Assembly (NCBI GenBank): GCA_012839295.1
Contig: DUNO01000005.1
Coordinates: 1 to 64,000 of the forward strand
DNA from: Clostridiales bacterium
GTDB lineage: Bacteria > Bacillota > Clostridia > Lachnospirales > Lachnospiraceae
DNA length: 64,000 nt
Direction: 5' to 3'
How positions within the stretch are numbered: position 1 is the stretch's first letter; each line of letters opens with the position of its first letter. Positions 11,509 to 20,766 of the stretch are shown piece by piece. Both the position numbers and the translations under genes were made by a program. The notes beneath the pieces were generated by a model. It ran no database searches and was not told where the DNA came from. It saw only the letters and a list, made by a program, of their open reading frames with translations.

Positions 11509-11763
11509 TGGTTAATATGCCTAACTTTACGAAGCCAATGATTTATTGGCTTTATTGCCGCATTTGTGGAAGGGTGGATAAGAATTTAAACATTACCCAC
11601 AATCTCAAAATGTTAATAAAATGCCATAAAATATGAACCTTCAGGGCTTTTTGGGAACATTTTATCCACAAAATGCGAAAAGTTATCAACAATTGTGTAT
11701 ATATATAAGGAAAGAATATATTTTTGTGGATTGTGGATAAGAGGCAAAAATCAAAAGATTTAC
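11509..11763. other. oriC: oriC: DnaA-box cluster between dnaA and rpmH
   Basis: Two perfect DnaA boxes: TTATCCACA plus strand at 11662-11670 and minus strand at 11732-11740. One-mismatch boxes: 11573-11581 (minus, TTATCCACC), 11593-11601 (plus, TTACCCACA), 11683-11691 (plus, TTATCAACA), 11694-11702 (minus, ATATACACA). A/T-rich blocks at 11461-11520 and 11695-11730 could unwind. Position between divergent dnaA and rpmH is the standard Firmicutes origin. Coding direction flips here, with all genes pointing away from it, as expected for leading-strand bias. Confidence 0.9.
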
Positions 11764-11792
11764 TTGACGTGGACATGTATTGCGAATATAAT
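11764..11792 (+). promoter_or_regulatory. rpmH promoter
   Basis: Near-consensus sigma-A promoter: -35 TTGACG (11764-11769), 17-bp spacer, -10 TATAAT (11787-11792). It gives an untranslated leader of about 80 nt before rpmH. Confidence 0.85.
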
Positions 11793-11878
11793 AGACGTGA
11801 TATTCCAAAATACCAAAAATAAAATAGATAAAGTTCGCTTATCAGTTTGCACGGTGCAATTAAAGGAGGTGCAGAGCA

Positions 11879-12013
11879 ATGAAAATGACATTCCAACCGA
11901 AAAAGAGATCACATGCAAGAGTGCATGGTTTCAGAGCAAGAATGGCAACAGCAAATGGCAGAAAAGTATTAGCTGCCAGAAGAGCAAAGGGAAGAAAAAG
12001 ATTATCCGCATAG
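11879..12013 (+). CDS. rpmH: 50S ribosomal protein L34
   Basis: 44 residues, too short for many gene finders. The sequence is the almost invariant L34: [19 protein letters not shown] and a basic C-terminus ending in GRKRLSA. AAAGGAGG lies 9 nt before ATG. Opens the rpmH-rnpA-yidD-yidC-jag cluster beside oriC, as in most bacteria. Confidence 0.98.
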   Translation: MKMTFQPKKRSHARVHGFRARMATANGRKVLAARRAKGRKRLSA

Positions 12014-12336
12014 GTCGCAATTATGTGACCTTTTCTTCTATTTTTGCATGGCCGGCGAAAGGCCGTGGGGGAACACAGGTAGTGTGTTCGTAATTTTAGT
12101 AATGTTTTAGGTAGGAAATTGCATCATTCATTTGTATGGTGGAAATAGTACTGTGGTAATAGTACTGAAGTACTAGTGAATTTTGAACAAGTGAAATGAT
12201 TGCGGAGCGATAATGTAATGTCTGATTCACGATTTCATTTAATGAATAAAACATTGCACCGGGTTTACCCGGTCGTTTCGTTTTCATTCACTTGTAGATT
12301 AATTCATGCAGTTCATAGGAAAAGGCTAATTTTAAC
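12014..12336 (+). other. rpmH-rnpA spacer with a perfect hairpin
   Basis: No gene is visible in these 323 bp, an unusually long gap for rpmH-rnpA. It contains a perfect inverted repeat ACCGGG-ttta-CCCGGT (12258-12273) followed by a T-rich stretch (CGTTTCGTTTTC), which may be an attenuator or terminator separating very highly expressed rpmH from rnpA. Flanking ACAAGTGAA (about 12188) and TTCACTTGT (about 12288) are complementary and could enclose the region in a larger stem. Confidence 0.5.
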
Positions 12337-12687
12337 ATGAAATATTCCGAAGCGTTGAAAAAGAACGAGGATTTTAAAGAAATTTACCGTACCGGGAAAT
12401 CATATGCGAATAAATATTTGATTATGTATGTGAAAAAGAATAATACTAATAGTAACCGGATTGGAATATCGGTCAGTAAAAAGGTAGGTAATAGCGTTAT
12501 CCGGCATCGGATAACCAGGCTGATAAGGGAGAGCTATCGATTATCTGAGGATAGCTTTATAAACGGTTTGGATATAATCGTTGTGGCAAGAGTCGGTGCC
12601 AAGGGGAAAGACTACAGTGAGATTCAAAGTGCATTGTTACACCTGATGAAACTCCATAAAATAGGGAAAGAAACGGGTAAAACCTGA
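12337..12687 (+). CDS. rnpA: Ribonuclease P protein component
   Basis: 116 residues, usual size. The RNase P protein signature is present: NRIGISVSKKVGNSVIRHRITRLIRESYR (split here as NRIGISVSKKVGN and RHRITRLIRESYR), the RNR-like basic helix that contacts the catalytic RNA. Assists processing of the 5' ends of precursor tRNAs. Weak ribosome site (AGGAAAAGG). Downstream spacing to yidD is 49 nt, consistent with one transcript. Confidence 0.96.
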   Translation: MKYSEALKKNEDFKEIYRTGKSYANKYLIMYVKKNNTNSNRIGISVSKKVGNSVIRHRITRLIRESYRLSEDSFINGLDIIVVARVGAKGKDYSEIQSALLHLMKLHKIGKETGKT

Positions 12688-12736
12688 TACTAATCTGATT
12701 ACAAATAAGGAGAATCAGTGTAGGAGTATAGAATAG

Positions 12737-12949
12737 ATGGTTAAGAAAATAATCATATTAATGGTAAAATTTTATCGTAAATATATTTCGCCTCTTAAGA
12801 GGCCAAGCTGTATCTATACGCCTACTTGCTCTTTATATGCTTTGGAAGCGTTGGAAAAGTATGGAGCAATTAAGGGAACATATTTAGCTGTGAGAAGAAT
12901 TCTAAGGTGTCATCCATTTCATCGGGGTGGATATGATCCAGTACCGTAA
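12737..12949 (+). CDS. yidD: Membrane protein insertion efficiency factor YidD
   Basis: 70 residues with the full YidD pattern: [32 protein letters not shown] and the C-terminal [17 protein letters not shown]. The three conserved cysteines are present. It helps YidC-dependent insertion and sits in its normal place between rnpA and yidC, 67 nt before yidC. Confidence 0.96.
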   Translation: MVKKIIILMVKFYRKYISPLKRPSCIYTPTCSLYALEALEKYGAIKGTYLAVRRILRCHPFHRGGYDPVP

Positions 12950-13016
12950 AATATCTGGGAATACCGGATGCTAATTATAATGTCGCTTAGACAGCAGCTC
13001 TAAGGAGGAAAAATAA

Positions 13017-14279
13017 TTGTTTATTACTTTATTGACTAAAACAGGAGGGTGGTTAGGACCCTTCGCTTACATTTTTGGTTTGATCATGAATGGAATATAC
13101 GAATTTTTTTCTATATTCGGTATCCAAAATATAGCCCTATCCATTATTATATTTACGTTCATTACCAGGGCATTAATGATTCCCTTAACAATTAAGCAGC
13201 AAAAATTTACGAAGCTCTCATCCATTATGAACCCTGAGATCCAAAAGGTACAGGCGAAATATAAGGGTAAAAAAGATGAAGCCTCCATGAGGAAACAGCA
13301 GGAAGAAACCCAGGCTATTTACGAGAAATACGGTGCTAACCCGACTGCAGGTTGTTTGCCAATGTTAGTAACCCTTCCGATCATGTTCGCATTATATGCC
13401 GTAATTAATAATATTCCTGCTTATGTAGATCCGGTTTATAAGTTATACGAATATATTGCAGTACAGGTTATGCAGGTACCAGATTATGCAGGAACCTTGG
13501 GAACCCTGGCAGAGGGGCTTAAAAATGTAAGAATGTCCGCTGATATGACGACGGTACCGGCTGTTATTGATGTATTAAAGCATTTTAATGCAAATACCTG
13601 GGCCGAATTTGCGACGAGCTTTCCTGGTATCCAGAGCAGTATTGTAGATGGAAATGCCTTGACGGTTGCAGATACCATAAAGAATATCGGTAATGTAAAC
13701 GGCTTTTTAGGTCTTAATATTTCAAATCCTCCGGGCTGGAGATTCCCTGCAATCCTGATTCCGATTCTGGCAGGCGGATTGCAATTTGTACAGACAAAAC
13801 AAATACAGGTAAAGACTGATAACAAGGATAATCCGATGGCAGCTTCCATGAATTCAATGAATGTTGTAATGCCGATTATGTCCGCGCTCTTTGCTGTGAC
13901 CTTCCCTATCGGTATTGGCCTTTACTGGATTACCGGTAGTGTATTTGCAATTATCCAGCAGTATTTTGTAAATAAGTATATGCAGAGGGTGGATGTAAAT
14001 GAGCTGATTCAGAAAAATCTTACAAAGCAAAGTAAGAAGCAGGGTAAGAGGAAGGCTTATCTGGAGTCAAAGGGTCTCTCTATGGCTGACCTGGCAAGAA
14101 CCCAGACTAAGAATATTGAAAGTTCCGCAAAGGAGAAGGCGGAAACAACTGATTCTAATGAAGATGAGAAAGGCAATGTGGGAAGTGTAAGCCAAAAGAG
14201 TAAATCCTCAAATGGTTCCAAAAGTATCTCTGATATCGCGAACATTTTGAACAGCAGAAATGAAAAGGGGGATAAATAG
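13017..14279 (+). CDS. yidC: Membrane protein insertase YidC/Oxa1 family
   Basis: 420 residues starting at TTG (13017), chosen because TAAGGAGG lies 8-9 nt upstream. Five hydrophobic segments are apparent, including ALSIIIFTFITRALMIPL (about 42-60), LPMLVTLPIMFALYAV (about 118), and two near the C-terminus (FPAILIPILAGGL and PIMSALFAVTFPIGIGLYW). The cytoplasmic loop KQQKFTKLSSIMNPEIQ and the hydrophilic Lys/Ser-rich tail after residue 330 fit Oxa1-type YidC. Unlike proteobacterial YidC it has no large periplasmic domain, but an extended loop (about 140-235) separates the second and third helices, a Clostridia feature. Confidence 0.95.
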   Translation: MFITLLTKTGGWLGPFAYIFGLIMNGIYEFFSIFGIQNIALSIIIFTFITRALMIPLTIKQQKFTKLSSIMNPEIQKVQAKYKGKKDEASMRKQQEETQAIYEKYGANPTAGCLPMLVTLPIMFALYAVINNIPAYVDPVYKLYEYIAVQVMQVPDYAGTLGTLAEGLKNVRMSADMTTVPAVIDVLKHFNANTWAEFATSFPGIQSSIVDGNALTVADTIKNIGNVNGFLGLNISNPPGWRFPAILIPILAGGLQFVQTKQIQVKTDNKDNPMAASMNSMNVVMPIMSALFAVTFPIGIGLYWITGSVFAIIQQYFVNKYMQRVDVNELIQKNLTKQSKKQGKRKAYLESKGLSMADLARTQTKNIESSAKEKAETTDSNEDEKGNVGSVSQKSKSSNGSKSISDIANILNSRNEKGDK

Positions 14280-14280
14280 G

Positions 14281-15117
14281 ATGGATTGGAAAGAAATATC
14301 CGGTAAAACAGTGGATGAAGCAATCACGGCTGCCATGCTTGAATTGGGAACTGCAATCGAAAATATGGAATACGAAGTGATTGAAAAAGAGACAAGCGGT
14401 TTTCTTGGTATATTCGGGAAACCTGCGAGAATACGTGCAAGGATTAAAGCCACTAAGCAGGGTACCACAAAGAAATTTCTTGAGGATGTTTTCCATGCAA
14501 TGGGTATTGAAGCAACTGCCAATGTTAATTTCGATGAGGAGAATTCAACTATTGAGGTTAATATTGATGGTGATGAGATGGGTGTCCTCATTGGTAAGAG
14601 AGGACAAACCCTGGATTCCCTCCAGTATTTGATCAGCCTTGTTGTTAATAAAAACAGTGATAACTATATTAAAGTTAAATTAGATACAGAAAATTATAGG
14701 GCAAGAAGAAAGGAAACCCTTGAGAACCTGGCAAAGAATATTGCCTATAAGGTTAAGAGAACAAGGAAGCCCGTATCTTTGGAGCCTATGAACCCTTATG
14801 AAAGAAGAATTATACATTCCGCTTTACAGAATGATAAATATGTAGAGACCTATTCTGAGGGTGAGGAGCCTTACCGCAAGGTTGTTATTAATGTGAAAAA
14901 AGGCTTGAATGATAAGAAATATTCAAATAATAATAACCGGAATTATAGCGGAGGCGGGTACCGTAAGGATAGTGCGGTTACGAACAAGAATTATAAGAAG
15001 CCTTATAATACAAGCAAGAGCGGATACAACAAAAACTATAGCGCTGATTATAAGAAGGACTATGAGAAGTATAAGGAAAGCAAGGAAAAGAAGGAAGAGA
15101 CAATTGAGTCAGTGTAA
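14281..15117 (+). CDS. jag: RNA-binding protein Jag/KhpB (Jag_N-KH-R3H)
   Basis: 278 residues from ATG 14281, directly after the yidC stop; GGGGG lies about 10 nt upstream. Jag_N domain occupies about residues 1-50 (ISGKTVDEAITAAMLELG, TSGFLGIFGKPA), KH domain about 75-150 with IGKRGQTLDSLQYL, R3H domain about 150-210 (RRKETLENLAKNIAYKV, PMNPYERRIIHSAL). The last 75 residues are low complexity, rich in Asn, Tyr, Lys and Gly, unusual in extent and probably disordered. KhpB partners with KhpA in RNA binding and affects division and cell elongation in other Firmicutes. Confidence 0.95.
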   Translation: MDWKEISGKTVDEAITAAMLELGTAIENMEYEVIEKETSGFLGIFGKPARIRARIKATKQGTTKKFLEDVFHAMGIEATANVNFDEENSTIEVNIDGDEMGVLIGKRGQTLDSLQYLISLVVNKNSDNYIKVKLDTENYRARRKETLENLAKNIAYKVKRTRKPVSLEPMNPYERRIIHSALQNDKYVETYSEGEEPYRKVVINVKKGLNDKKYSNNNNRNYSGGGYRKDSAVTNKNYKKPYNTSKSGYNKNYSADYKKDYEKYKESKEKKEETIESV

Positions 15118-15202
15118 AATAGAAGGTTCTCTTTAAGAGACAGAAAAAGTTTGTCTTATGGATAAACTTTGTAAATTGTATGTTTTTGTATGTTTAAGAA
15201 GG

Positions 15203-15240
15203 GGTGTTTTAAAGTAGGGCATACTTTAAAACACCTTTTC
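15203..15240 (+). terminator. Terminator after jag
   Basis: Perfect 14-bp inverted repeat (15203-15216 with 15222-15235), loop GGGCA, followed by TTTTC. Ends the rpmH-jag transcription unit before mnmE. Confidence 0.9.
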
Positions 15241-15265
15241 GTGATATAGGTATTGTAATGGAGGG

Positions 15266-16648
15266 ATGATGGTGAATACGGATACGATAGCGGCAGTTGC
15301 TACTGGTATGAGCAATGCAGGAATAAGCATAGTCAGGATTAGCGGTGATCATGCATTTAAGATCATAGATCAGATCTATCAGTCGAAGTCCGGTAAGAAA
15401 AGACTGTCCCAGGAAAAAAGCCACACCCTGCATTATGGATATCTTGTGGATGAGGGCCAGATGCTTGATGAAGTGATGGTTGCCATTATGAGGGCTCCCT
15501 CCACCTATACCAGGGAGGATACGGTGGAAATAAACTGCCATGGTGGGGTCGTGGTAACCAGAAGGGTATTGGAGGCGGTCCTTAAGCATGGTGCAAGAAT
15601 TGCTGAGCCCGGTGAATTTACAAAACGAGCATTCTTAAATGGAAGGATCGACTTGTCCCAGGCGGAAGCAGTATGTGATATCATCCATGCGAAAAATGAT
15701 TTGGCGTTAAAGAACTCTTTAAACCAGCTGAGAGGAAATGTGCTTGAGCTGATTAAATCCCTAAGGGAGAAAATACTCCGGGATATTGCATTTATAGAAG
15801 CGGCTTTGGACGATCCTGAGCATATCAGCTTAGAGGGCTTTGATTCGGAGTTAATGCAGCACCTGGAGGAGGAATACAAAGAAATAGACCGTCTGGTCCG
15901 GGAATCCAGGAATGGTAAAATCATTAAGGAAGGAATAAAAACCGTAATTGTAGGTAAGCCGAATGCGGGCAAATCAAGCCTGTTAAACAGCCTTGTGGGT
16001 GAGGACCGGGCAATTGTCACGGATATTGCGGGAACAACCAGGGATACCCTGGAGGAGACAATTAACCTGAATGGAATTATTCTAAATGTGATTGATACAG
16101 CTGGAATCCGGGATACGGAGGATGTGATAGAGAAAATGGGCGTGGATAAGGCCCTGCGTATCGTATCAGAGGCTGATTTAATCATTTTTGTATTAGATTC
16201 CTCTACGGATATGGATGAGAATGATATCACAATCCTTGAAATGCTGCATGATAAAAAAGCTATCCTGCTTTTAAATAAATCTGACCTGGAAGCGAAAATT
16301 ACAGCAGAGGATATTCTTAAGAAAACCAAGCATCCTGTCATTAGTGTTTCCATTAAGGAAAATACGGGCTTGGATGAATTTCAAAGGGTAATTAAGGAGA
16401 TGTTCTTCGGAGGAGAGCTATCCTTTAATGATGATATTTATATTACCAATGAGAGGCATAGGGAGGCATTACTCGATACCTTGGAAAGCATTAAGCTTGT
16501 AAAAAGCAGTATTGAGGCAGGAATGCCGGAGGACTTTTATTCGATTGACCTGATGAATGCCTACGAGGCCCTTGGGAGGATTATTGGTGAGAATGTGGAA
16601 GAGGATCTGGTTAATATGATTTTCAAAGAATTCTGTATGGGTAAATAG
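15266..16648 (+). CDS. mnmE: tRNA uridine-5-carboxymethylaminomethyl modification GTPase MnmE
   Basis: 460 residues. N-terminal tetrahydrofolate-binding domain (about 1-120) begins DTIAAVATGMSNAGISIVRISG. The inserted G domain has P-loop GKPNAGKSS (about 230), switch TDIAGTTRD, DTAG, and NKSD. The C-terminus is FCMGK, matching the conserved catalytic Cys-Gly-Lys end (C at -4). With MnmG it installs cmnm5U34 on tRNAs. GGAGG before ATG ATG; the second ATG could also serve. mnmG follows after a 382-bp spacer that contains a palindromic repeat. Confidence 0.97.
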   Translation: MMVNTDTIAAVATGMSNAGISIVRISGDHAFKIIDQIYQSKSGKKRLSQEKSHTLHYGYLVDEGQMLDEVMVAIMRAPSTYTREDTVEINCHGGVVVTRRVLEAVLKHGARIAEPGEFTKRAFLNGRIDLSQAEAVCDIIHAKNDLALKNSLNQLRGNVLELIKSLREKILRDIAFIEAALDDPEHISLEGFDSELMQHLEEEYKEIDRLVRESRNGKIIKEGIKTVIVGKPNAGKSSLLNSLVGEDRAIVTDIAGTTRDTLEETINLNGIILNVIDTAGIRDTEDVIEKMGVDKALRIVSEADLIIFVLDSSTDMDENDITILEMLHDKKAILLLNKSDLEAKITAEDILKKTKHPVISVSIKENTGLDEFQRVIKEMFFGGELSFNDDIYITNERHREALLDTLESIKLVKSSIEAGMPEDFYSIDLMNAYEALGRIIGENVEEDLVNMIFKEFCMGK

Positions 16649-16714
16649 TTTGAAGGAAAGTCACTTTCAAACTATTTATTAAGGCCTATTCACTTTTTGA
16701 ATAGGTCATCAAAA
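16647..16714 (+). terminator. Two stem-loops after mnmE
   Basis: AGTTTGAA (16647-16654) pairs with TTCAAACT (16666-16673), overlapping the mnmE stop codon and followed by ATTTATT. A second stem pairs CCTATTCA with TGAATAGG about 16684-16707. Together they probably stop or stabilise the mnmE transcript. Confidence 0.65.
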
Positions 16715-16774
16715 AGTAAAAGGCACGGGTATAGATATGAATTTAGTGATAGATGGAAGAGATTTAAGGGGTGA

Positions 16775-16897
16775 GGTGAATCTGAGTGCATCGATATCCA
16801 CCTAGGATTGACTTTAACAACCCATGATCGCCAAGTGCAGGCAATCACGGGAGGCCCGGTCTGCGCCCAGATGGATACCGATGCACCCAGGTTCACC
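16775..16897 (+). repeat. Dispersed 123-bp imperfect palindrome, copy A
   Basis: Outer arms of 33 nt (from GGTGAATCTGAG at 16775, to CCCAGGTTCACC ending 16897) pair at about 28 of 33 positions. An inner stem flanks the loop motif AAGTGCA followed by GGCAATCA. It matches copy C (52340-52462) without indels, and both are exactly 123 bp. Similarity continues outside (upstream GATTTAAGGGGTGA, downstream CTTTTTGTTAGG), so the full element may be about 180 bp. It has no open reading frame. It resembles ERIC-type repeats in size and shape but is not related in sequence as far as I can tell. Confidence 0.85.
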
Positions 16898-17030
16898 ACG
16901 TTGGTCTTTGGTATGATGAGGCTTTTTGTTAGGTAAAGTATAGGAGTGTTTAGGTGGCATATGCTGTGATTGAGTATGACTTGGTTATGAAGATGGGCCA
17001 GGAAGGGTATGGAAAAGAAATGGAGGAAGT

Positions 17031-18944
17031 ATGTCTTATATATATGAAGATTATGATGTTATAGTTGTGGGGGCCGGACATGCTGGATGTGAGGCAGCCC
17101 TTGCTGCTGCGCGTTTATCCTTAAATACCTTGATGTTTACGGTGAGTGTTGACAGTATTGCGTTAATGCCCTGTAATCCTAATATCGGAGGAACCTCAAA
17201 GGGTCATTTAGTGCGTGAAATAGATGCCCTTGGCGGTGAAATGGGAAAGAATATCGACAGAACCTATATTCAGTCAAAGATGCTCAATGTATCGAAAGGA
17301 CCGGCGGTCCATTCCCTGCGTGCCCAGGCGGATAAGCGGGAATATTCAAGTTATATGAGAAAGGTATTGGAAAATACGCCGAAGCTGACCATAAAGCAGG
17401 CAGAGGTTACGGAGATTCTTGCCCAGGATAACCGGATTACCGGTGTAAAAACCTTCTCAGGTGCGACCTATCCCTGTAAGGCAGTTGTCCTATGTACAGG
17501 TACCTATTTAAATGCAAGATGTATTTATGGGGATGTGGTGAGCCATACAGGTCCTAATGGGCTGCAGGCGGCCACTCATTTAACGGAATCCCTAAAAGCC
17601 CTTGGGATTGAAATGTACCGGTTTAAGACCGGAACGCCTGCGAGGATTGACCGGCGCTCCATCGATTTTTCCAAGATGGAGGAGCAATTCGGTGATGAAA
17701 AGGTCGTGCCATTTTCCTTTACTACGGATCCGGAGGCCTTGAAGAAGGAACAGGTTTCCTGCTGGCTGACCTATACGAATGAGAAGACCCACGAGATTAT
17801 CCGTGCGAATATAGACAGGTCACCCCTATATTCGGGAGATATTAAAGGTACCGGCGCAAGGTATTGCCCCTCCATTGAGGATAAGGTCGTAAGGTTTGCT
17901 GATAAGGAGAGGCATCAGGTATTCATTGAACCGGAGGGTATGTATACAAATGAGATGTATATAGCCGGTATGTCAAGCTCTTTGCCGGAGGATGTCCAGC
18001 ACCAGATGTACCGCTCCGTTCCGGGGCTTGAGAATGCAAATATTGTCCGGAATGCTTACGCCATTGAATATGATTGTATTAATCCCATGCAATTAAAGCC
18101 TTCCCTGGAATTTAAAGAGATAGAAGGTTTATTTGCGGGAGGGCAGTTCAATGGCAGCTCAGGATATGAGGAAGCTGCGGCCCAGGGTCTGGTTGCCGGT
18201 ATTAATGCAGCAATGAAAATATTAGGGAGGGAGCCTTTGATCATTGACCGGTCTGAAGCATATATTGGTGTGCTGATTGATGACCTTGTGACTAAGGAAA
18301 CCAATGAACCCTACCGGATGATGACATCCAGGGCGGAATACAGGTTATTGCTGCGCCAGGATAATGCGGATATCAGGTTGACCAGGAAGGGATATGAAAT
18401 AGGCCTTATCAGCGAGGAGCGTTACCAAAGGCTTAAGCTGAAGGAGGATGAAATAGAAAAAGAGATTGCACGGCTGGAAAGAACGGTGGTCGGAGCCGGT
18501 AAGGAGGTTCAGAAGCTGTTGGAAAGCCATGGAAGTTCCCCTCTTAATACAGCATCAACACTGGCTGACCTGATACGCAGGCCTGAATTATCCTATGAAA
18601 TATTGGAAGCCATTGATAAGGACCGGATAAAGCTGGATGATGATGTGATTGAACAGGTTAATATTAATATAAAATATGATGGGTACATTAAGCGCCAGCT
18701 CAGGCAGGTAGAGCAGTTTAAAAAGCTGGAAAACAGAAAAATTCCGGAGGACATCGATTATATAGCGGTGCCGAGCCTCAGGATAGAGGCAAGGCAGAAA
18801 TTAATCAAGTTTAAGCCAATATCCATTGGACAGGCTTCCAGGATATCAGGTGTCTCCCCCGCTGATATATCTATATTGCTGGTTTATTTAACCCAGTATA
18901 AGGTAAAGGAGAAAATGCCGGCTGCGGGAGGGGTTCAGAGTTAA
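17031..18944 (+). CDS. mnmG: tRNA uridine-5-carboxymethylaminomethyl modification enzyme MnmG (GidA)
   Basis: 637 residues, full length. FAD-binding dinucleotide fold [14 protein letters not shown] at residues 10-23; conserved [14 protein letters not shown] (about 47-60) and [17 protein letters not shown] (about 365-381). C-terminal helical domain binds MnmE. Forms the MnmE2-MnmG2 complex that modifies wobble uridine. GGAGG lies 6 nt before ATG. The spacer to mnmE is larger than usual because of the repeat element. No anomalies. Confidence 0.98.
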   Translation: MSYIYEDYDVIVVGAGHAGCEAALAAARLSLNTLMFTVSVDSIALMPCNPNIGGTSKGHLVREIDALGGEMGKNIDRTYIQSKMLNVSKGPAVHSLRAQADKREYSSYMRKVLENTPKLTIKQAEVTEILAQDNRITGVKTFSGATYPCKAVVLCTGTYLNARCIYGDVVSHTGPNGLQAATHLTESLKALGIEMYRFKTGTPARIDRRSIDFSKMEEQFGDEKVVPFSFTTDPEALKKEQVSCWLTYTNEKTHEIIRANIDRSPLYSGDIKGTGARYCPSIEDKVVRFADKERHQVFIEPEGMYTNEMYIAGMSSSLPEDVQHQMYRSVPGLENANIVRNAYAIEYDCINPMQLKPSLEFKEIEGLFAGGQFNGSSGYEEAAAQGLVAGINAAMKILGREPLIIDRSEAYIGVLIDDLVTKETNEPYRMMTSRAEYRLLLRQDNADIRLTRKGYEIGLISEERYQRLKLKEDEIEKEIARLERTVVGAGKEVQKLLESHGSSPLNTASTLADLIRRPELSYEILEAIDKDRIKLDDDVIEQVNINIKYDGYIKRQLRQVEQFKKLENRKIPEDIDYIAVPSLRIEARQKLIKFKPISIGQASRISGVSPADISILLVYLTQYKVKEKMPAAGGVQS

Positions 18945-19276
18945 AATTAGGGTCATAGTAAAGAGTAAGGTTAAAGCAAAATTAAAGTAAAAAATAGGTT
19001 ATTTGATAGGCTGTTGCATTATAACATAAAGTGCTTTGATGCTATATTTATGTAATTTTTGCGGCAGTCTTTTTTAAAAGGAGGATTGCCGAAACAGTGC
19101 TTTCTAAAATTGTGCTTAATAAGATATACTTGATAAATTATATTTAATAAAATATACTTAAAAAATATATTTAATGAAATATTACATTAAATATTAAAAA
19201 AACACTTAATTTAAATGAAAAAGTATGATATAACAATATATAGCAATATATTACAAAAACAAGAAGTGGAGAGCAT
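18945..19276 (+). other. mnmG-rsmG spacer
   Basis: No gene seen in 332 bp. It has an 8-bp stem CGGCAGTC/GATTGCCG (about 19052-19089) enclosing T6 and AAAAGGAGG. The rest (about 19110-19260) is extremely A/T rich with repeated ATATACTTRATAAA-like and TATTTAATRAAATAT-like segments. Confidence 0.4.
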
Positions 19277-20005
19277 ATGGAGTATAATCAATATCCTGAA
19301 ATTCATGAGTTTTATGCTGGATTGGAGGAGCTTGGAATTAGCTTGACAGAGAAGCAGATACAGCAGTTTATCGACTATTATGAGCTGTTAGTGGAAAGAA
19401 ACAAGGTAATGAACCTGACTGCAATCACGGAATTTAGGGAAGTAATTATAAAGCATTTTATTGACAGCCTTTCCATTGTTAAATTCAGGCCGTTAACAAA
19501 TGAAAGGATACTGGATGTAGGTACAGGGGCCGGATTTCCCGGGATACCCTTAAAAATTGTATATCCAGATATTGAATTGGTATTATTGGACTCCTTAAAT
19601 AAAAGATTAGTTTTCTTAAAGGATGTAATTGAAAAGCTTGGGTTGGATAAGGTGCAGACACTTCATGGAAGGGCGGAGGACTACGGGAAAGACACGAAGC
19701 ATAGGGAAAAATACGATTTATGCCTGTCGAGGGCAGTAGCTAAACTGTCATCTTTAGTAGAATATTGTCTTCCATATGTGAAAAAAGGCGGATTTTTTAT
19801 CTCTTATAAATCTGGTATAATAGCAGAGGAGCTGTCTTTTTCAAAAAATGCGTTAAACATACTTGGTGGAACCTTAGACCAGGTTAAGGAGTTTATTCTA
19901 CCTGGAACAGACATAGAGCGTTCCTTAGTTGTTATACGCAAGACAAGTCCCACACCAAAAAATTATCCAAGAAGTGCCGGTAAGCCATCAAAGGAACCAT
20001 TATAA
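19277..20005 (+). CDS. rsmG: 16S rRNA (guanine-527-N7)-methyltransferase RsmG
   Basis: 242 residues. The SAM-binding motif DVGTGAGFPGIPLKI (about 76-90) and preceding MNLTAITEFREVIIKHFIDSL are diagnostic of RsmG/GidB. Methylates G527 of 16S rRNA; loss gives low-level streptomycin resistance in other bacteria. GTGGAGAG before ATG. Continues the conserved origin-proximal gene order after mnmG; a GNAT gene follows 19 nt later, likely co-transcribed. Confidence 0.96.
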   Translation: MEYNQYPEIHEFYAGLEELGISLTEKQIQQFIDYYELLVERNKVMNLTAITEFREVIIKHFIDSLSIVKFRPLTNERILDVGTGAGFPGIPLKIVYPDIELVLLDSLNKRLVFLKDVIEKLGLDKVQTLHGRAEDYGKDTKHREKYDLCLSRAVAKLSSLVEYCLPYVKKGGFFISYKSGIIAEELSFSKNALNILGGTLDQVKEFILPGTDIERSLVVIRKTSPTPKNYPRSAGKPSKEPL

Positions 20006-20024
20006 GAGGATATGAGGTGTAATC

Positions 20025-20519
20025 ATGCTAATACAAGGAAAATTATTATGCTATGGGGATGACTTGTCAGAGGTTATGGACATACGTAGAAAGGTTTTTG
20101 TGGAAGAATTCGGGATGTCCGAGGAATTGGAATTTGACGGATTGGATCTTGAAGCAATGCATGTAATTGTTTATGAAGAAGGTCAAAGCGTGAAGGAAGA
20201 GTCTGGGGAAGCTTTGAAAATACCTGTGGCAACCGGACGGATCATATATGACGGAACATTATGTATGATAGAGAAGGTGGCTGTTCTAAAGGAATACCGT
20301 GGGAAGCAGTACGGAGATTTTACAGTTAGAATGCTTTTAACGAAGGCCTTTACATCAGGTATTGATGAAGTGACCGTGAAAACATTTCCTGAATCGGAGG
20401 ATTTTTTCAGGACAATCGGTTTTGTGAAGCATAAAGAATATACTGAGCAGGGAATCAGATTTTCAGATATGTTTATGAAGCAGAGCGACTTAATAAAATT
20501 ATGTGCGAAATGTAAGTGA
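20025..20519 (+). CDS. GNAT-family N-acetyltransferase
   Basis: 164 residues. N-terminal DLSEVMDIRRKVFVEEFGMSEELEFDGLD matches the entry strand-helix of GNAT proteins of the ElaA/YjcF type. The acetyl-CoA-binding region is MIEKVAVLKEYRGKQYG (about 84-100), which corresponds to V-x-x-x-x-R-G-x-x-x-G/A. The substrate is unknown. It follows rsmG by 19 nt and is probably read from the same transcript. GAGGTG lies about 7 nt upstream of the ATG. No membrane segments. Confidence 0.85.
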   Translation: MLIQGKLLCYGDDLSEVMDIRRKVFVEEFGMSEELEFDGLDLEAMHVIVYEEGQSVKEESGEALKIPVATGRIIYDGTLCMIEKVAVLKEYRGKQYGDFTVRMLLTKAFTSGIDEVTVKTFPESEDFFRTIGFVKHKEYTEQGIRFSDMFMKQSDLIKLCAKCK

Positions 20520-20766
20520 TAATACGATTGAATTAGGTGGGATTGGAGTCAGGGTAAATTATAAGGATGTATCTAGCCTTATAGTTGTTCCAGCATGCAT
20601 ATGCTGAAGATAGTATCAGATAATATGTGCGACATTTAAAGTTTGATTGCCAGACTATAAAGTAATATGACAGAATATATAAAATAGCAGAGTTTAGATA
20701 GATTTCGTTATATTTCTTTGGCCCGGGAATGTTATAGTATGAAATGAGCGTGGGAAGGAAGCTTAT

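Noticed and set aside
11695-12093. 132-residue plus-strand frame over rpmH
   Set aside because: rpmH in another frame has the exact L34 sequence and a consensus ribosome site; the longer frame has neither.
12096-12287. 63-residue minus-strand frame in the rpmH-rnpA spacer
   Set aside because: No ribosome site, overlaps a hairpin, composition not protein-like.
15505-16353. 282-residue minus-strand frame opposite mnmE
   Set aside because: Fully antisense to a conserved gene; Ser/Ile-rich composition typical of a reverse-frame shadow.
16775-16897. Palindrome as integron attC site or IS end
   Set aside because: No integrase, transposase or flanking target duplication seen; size constant and intergenic, so a REP/ERIC-like or RNA element is favoured.
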